Shown: piece by piece, positions 61,107-64,000 of the stretch
Layout of the letters: every line of letters begins with the position of its first letter
Position numbering within the stretch: the first letter of the stretch is position 1
NCBI GenBank assembly: GCA_022705325.1
Contig: JAKJER010000018.1
Coordinates: 62,001 to 126,000 of the forward strand
Length of the DNA: 64,000 nt
Source of the DNA: Planctomycetota bacterium
GTDB taxonomy: Bacteria > Planctomycetota > Phycisphaerae > SM23-33
Direction of reading: 5' to 3'
The notes under the pieces: generated by a model
What the model was told of the DNA's origin: nothing
Database searches by the model: none
Seen by the model: only the letters and a program-made list of their open reading frames with translations
Program-made: the position numbers and the translations under genes

Positions 61107-63944
61107 ATGAACAGAGAGAGTGCGGAGCGCGCGACGGCTGCTCGCTGCGTCGTGGTGCTGGCGGCGGCGGTGCTGGGCGTGTCCGTTTGTGCGGCGTGGG
61201 GCGAGGAGCCGGCCCGCCCGGGCGCGGACCTCGCCGCCCGGCTGGGCGAGGCCGCCACGAAGATTCGGGCCAAGCAGTACGCCCAGGCCGAGGCGGAGCT
61301 GCTGGCCCTGGAGAAGCTGCCCGGCCTGGACGATCCGTCGCGGGCGAGCGTGCGGGTGCAGTTGATCCGGTTGTACGCAGCCACGGGCAAGGCCGAAGGC
61401 CGAGTGGCGGCGGCCAAGGGCGTGCTGGCCCTGGCCGGGGCCGACGCCAACCAGCGGACGGAGGCCCTGGCGGCCCTGGCTGACGCGACGGACTTCGGTG
61501 CGCGCTACGAGGCCCGCCACCTCCAGATGCGAAGCGAGGAGGAACTCCGCCAGGCCGAGCGGGACAACCGCCTCTGTCGCGAGGAGCTGGCCCGGCTGAA
61601 GGCCGACGACGCCGACTGCCGCATCGCATTGGGGAACGTCTACCTCCAGGCCGGCGAGGCGGACAAGGCGGCGGCGGAGTTTCAGGCCGTCCTCAAGCTG
61701 CCCAAGCCCACGGCGTTTCAGCAGGGCGACGCGCTGACGGGACTGGCCAGCGCGAGCCTCCTCAAGGGCGACCGCGAGGGGGCCGTCCGCTGGTGCAAGG
61801 ACCTCGCCTCGCGCAATCTGCGGACCACCGCACGCCACCGCCTGGACCCGGTGAACGAGGCGAAGTACGCCCTCCAGTTCCTGGATCGCCCGGAGACGGA
61901 CTACCTCAAGCTGCCCTACCACACGGGCGCCAAGGCGTTCCCCACTCCGCAGCAGGCAGCCTACAGCGACCAGTTCGTGCCGCTGACGAAGGCGGCCCTG
62001 TCGCTGGGCGGCGGCCTGCGGGGCGACGACCCGCGAATCGAGCTGCTGAAGGCCAAGTTCGCCCGCTACGGCATCGCCCTGGCCGACGGGGCCCCGTTCA
62101 CGATCCGCATCGGCGTCAACGCGCCGGGCGACCCGCCCGCCCCCGACAAGGGCGAGGGATACTCGCTGACCGTCACCGCCGACGGCGCCGTCATCAACGG
62201 CCACGACGCCCAGGGCGTGCTGTGGGGCGTCGTCTCGCTGATCCAGCTCGTGGACGCCTCCGCCCGCCCGGCGAAGGTCCGCCTGGGGCGCATCGTCGAT
62301 TGGCCGGACACGCCCCGGCGCGGATTCCTCCAGGGCTACTGGAAGGACGCCCTGGAGTTCATGCTGTTCTGCAAGATGAACACCGTCGTCTCGCAGTCCG
62401 GCGTGCAGATCACGGCCTGCGACCCGTATCGCCCGTGGACGCCGCTCCAGAAGGAGGTCTGCTCGCGCGTCTCCAAGGCGTTCGCCGCCCTGGGCCTGAA
62501 GCACTACTTCGGCATCCGCCAGTGGACGATGTATCCGAAGCTGCCCCTGTCCAGCGAGCGCACGTTCGAGCTGCACGAGGAGGTCTGCTCGCAGGTGGCC
62601 GCGTGGGGCGGGTGCATCTACTTCCCGTACGACGACACCCGCTTCCCCATCCACCCGGCCGACCTGGCCAGGTTCGGCGCCGCCGCCAACATGGACGCCA
62701 AGTACCTCACGCGCCTGTTCCGGGCCGTGCGAAAGACGAATCCGGACTTCCGCATGGTCTTCTGCCCGCCGTTCTACTGGGGCCCGGACGGGCGGGCCGC
62801 CTACCCCGAGCCGCGAGACCCGTACCTCAAGTCCCTGGGCGAGTCCCTCGACGCCGGCATCGAGCTGATCTGGACCGGGCCCCGCGTGAAGGGCTTCACC
62901 AAGAACAGGGAGCAGGTGGCCTGGTACGCGGGCCTGACCCGGCACAAGCCGTTCCTCTTCCAGAACGGCACGGGGCCGCACAACCTGCTGTCGTACATCA
63001 CCGACGCGACGCCCGGCTGGACCGAGTGGCATTACGACGGGTTCTTCCAGAACGACATCGAGGGGTTCCTCAAGAACGCCCACATGGGCGCCGAGGCCCC
63101 GCAGACGACCACGCTGGCCGACTGCCTCTGGAACGTCAAGGCCTACGACCCGGACAAGTCCATCCGCAAGGGCGTGGCCATGCTCTACGGAAAGGAGATG
63201 TTCGACATCCTCGACCCGGCCAACCAGGCGCTGGCGTACCTGGACAAGTACAAGTACGGCCAGATCACCCCAGAGGCCATGACGGAGATCCCGGAGATCC
63301 GGCGGCGGCTGGAGATCGCCGAAGCCGCCTACGCCCGCGGGGAGCAGTACAACGCCTTCTCGCTGGAGAACTTCCCCGGGGCCCTCAAGCGCGGCGTCGA
63401 CTTCGCGCGGAACCTCCTGGCGGCTACGAAGAACCCGCCCGACTTCTTCGCCAAATACCGCAAGGACATCGCCGCCACCCGCGAGCTGGCCGCCCGCGAG
63501 GCCGGCGCCGACGCGAGCCGGGGCCACATCCTCAAGATGCCCACCGACTTCCTCGGCGGGGAGATCCTGCTCTACGCCAACCGCTGCCCGCGACGCCTGG
63601 GGAGCCTGATCCGCGGCCGGAAGACCCCCATCCCCAGGGCGGCCACGCGATTCGATTGCGACCCGTTCCCGCCGTCGGGCCCGTACGAACTGCACCTGTG
63701 CGCCCAGGACGACGAAGCCGACGCGCCGTGCCGCATCCGCATCCGCCTGAACGACGCGACCGTGTTCGAGGGGCCCAGCGGCTTCGTCCGCAACGGCTGG
63801 TCGCTGCGGAAATTCGTCCTGCCCGCAGCCGACCTGAAACGCTACAACACGCTGACGATCGAGTGCATGGAAGACTCCTCCAACCGCAGCGGCCCGCCGT
63901 GGTTCATCATCAACTACGCCGTCGTCCGCAAGTCCGCCCCATAG
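61107..63944 (+). CDS. Exported TPR and GH84-like beta-N-acetylhexosaminidase
   Basis: A 945-aa exported protein. A signal peptide (ending SVCAAWG) and an N-terminal TPR-like region (about 30-230: AKQYAQAEAELLALEKLPGL, AGEADKAAAEFQAVLKLPKP) precede a GH20b-like domain (about 300-390). The catalytic TIM barrel is GH84-like: KMNTVVSQSGVQ, then CIYFPYDDTRFPI with the catalytic Asp-Asp pair D509/D510 and ELIWTGPRVKGFT, a typical GH84 strand. A C-terminal beta-sandwich closes it. GH84 enzymes remove beta-linked N-acetylglucosamine, so it may act on glycosaminoglycan or mucin-like glycans. GGGAAAG lies 8-14 nt before ATG 61107. The N-terminal TPR fusion is unusual for this family. Confidence 0.78.
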   Translation: MNRESAERATAARCVVVLAAAVLGVSVCAAWGEEPARPGADLAARLGEAATKIRAKQYAQAEAELLALEKLPGLDDPSRASVRVQLIRLYAATGKAEGRVAAAKGVLALAGADANQRTEALAALADATDFGARYEARHLQMRSEEELRQAERDNRLCREELARLKADDADCRIALGNVYLQAGEADKAAAEFQAVLKLPKPTAFQQGDALTGLASASLLKGDREGAVRWCKDLASRNLRTTARHRLDPVNEAKYALQFLDRPETDYLKLPYHTGAKAFPTPQQAAYSDQFVPLTKAALSLGGGLRGDDPRIELLKAKFARYGIALADGAPFTIRIGVNAPGDPPAPDKGEGYSLTVTADGAVINGHDAQGVLWGVVSLIQLVDASARPAKVRLGRIVDWPDTPRRGFLQGYWKDALEFMLFCKMNTVVSQSGVQITACDPYRPWTPLQKEVCSRVSKAFAALGLKHYFGIRQWTMYPKLPLSSERTFELHEEVCSQVAAWGGCIYFPYDDTRFPIHPADLARFGAAANMDAKYLTRLFRAVRKTNPDFRMVFCPPFYWGPDGRAAYPEPRDPYLKSLGESLDAGIELIWTGPRVKGFTKNREQVAWYAGLTRHKPFLFQNGTGPHNLLSYITDATPGWTEWHYDGFFQNDIEGFLKNAHMGAEAPQTTTLADCLWNVKAYDPDKSIRKGVAMLYGKEMFDILDPANQALAYLDKYKYGQITPEAMTEIPEIRRRLEIAEAAYARGEQYNAFSLENFPGALKRGVDFARNLLAATKNPPDFFAKYRKDIAATRELAAREAGADASRGHILKMPTDFLGGEILLYANRCPRRLGSLIRGRKTPIPRAATRFDCDPFPPSGPYELHLCAQDDEADAPCRIRIRLNDATVFEGPSGFVRNGWSLRKFVLPAADLKRYNTLTIECMEDSSNRSGPPWFIINYAVVRKSAP

Positions 63945-64000
63945 ACGAGACCCGAAGGGTCGAAAGCAGGTAGCCGCGGGTGAAGTGAATCGGCCCTGGC
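63945..64000. other. Window end, non-coding
   Basis: 56 bp with a GACCC/GGGTC hairpin just after the last stop codon. It could belong to a repeat continuing beyond the window. Confidence 0.3.

Overview
The window is GC-rich (about two thirds G+C in most genes) and gene-dense. It very probably comes from a planctomycete, most likely of the Phycisphaerae type. The pointers are three sulfatases, several Tat-exported Gfo/Idh/MocA oxidoreductases, DUF1080, ThuA and DUF5060 proteins, a PEP-CTERM protein, many secreted glycoside hydrolases, and a Gram-negative outer-membrane assembly pair (BamA, OmpH/Skp). This placement is inferred from gene content; no rRNA is present. An aldehyde:ferredoxin oxidoreductase suggests an anaerobic or microaerobic habit.

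Layout. 0.2-7.1 kb (mostly minus): GH26 mannanase-like enzyme, a nucleotidyltransferase pair, ffh (SRP54), a GH5-like lipoprotein, and an AT-richer AAA ATPase that looks acquired. 7.5-12.2 kb (plus): a HEAT-like exported protein, a STAS protein, galactokinase, an isolated AAA/DUF4143 ATPase behind a palindromic promoter, and a small frameshifted gene. 12.5-22.5 kb: a VIT/VWA/DUF2135 surface protein, a DUF5060 glycosidase with a BNR-repeat partner, aldehyde:ferredoxin oxidoreductase, and a Gfo/Idh oxidoreductase. 22.7-31.6 kb (plus): a LysM protein, a FlgI-like lipoprotein without any flagellar operon, smc, and an FGGY kinase. 31.7-34.4 kb: a sulfatase and an SMP-30/NHL-like lipoprotein.

34.8-47.3 kb holds two large NTPases of the same plan (DUF4062, then STAND/NACHT-type NTPase, then TPR-like repeats). 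Each is followed on its own strand by a small gene: a four-CxxC putative zinc protein and a C-terminally membrane-anchored protein. Between them lie a GH32-like enzyme, a DUF1080 protein and a sulfatase. This pair of NTPase modules is the best candidate for an undescribed signalling or conflict system. 47.4-50 kb: a third sulfatase and a ThuA protein. 50.1-54.9 kb: a PEP-CTERM protein with a clear intrinsic terminator, a sigma factor/response-regulator operon, a LuxR-type regulator with a degenerate receiver, a PilZ-like protein, and a sugar phosphate isomerase/epimerase. 55-64 kb: OmpH, BamA, free methionine-R-sulfoxide reductase, Gfo/Idh, and a TPR/GH84-like hexosaminidase.

Overall the window mixes housekeeping genes (ffh, smc, bamA, ompH, galK) with scattered outfits for degrading sulfated and mannan- or hexosamine-containing polysaccharides. 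The most striking non-coding feature is a family of short tandem arrays with a strict 7-bp period but different sequences, mostly abutting stop codons. They are accompanied by CCTGCC/GGCAGG palindromes and two larger hairpin-forming elements. No tRNA, rRNA, CRISPR array or transposase gene was seen.
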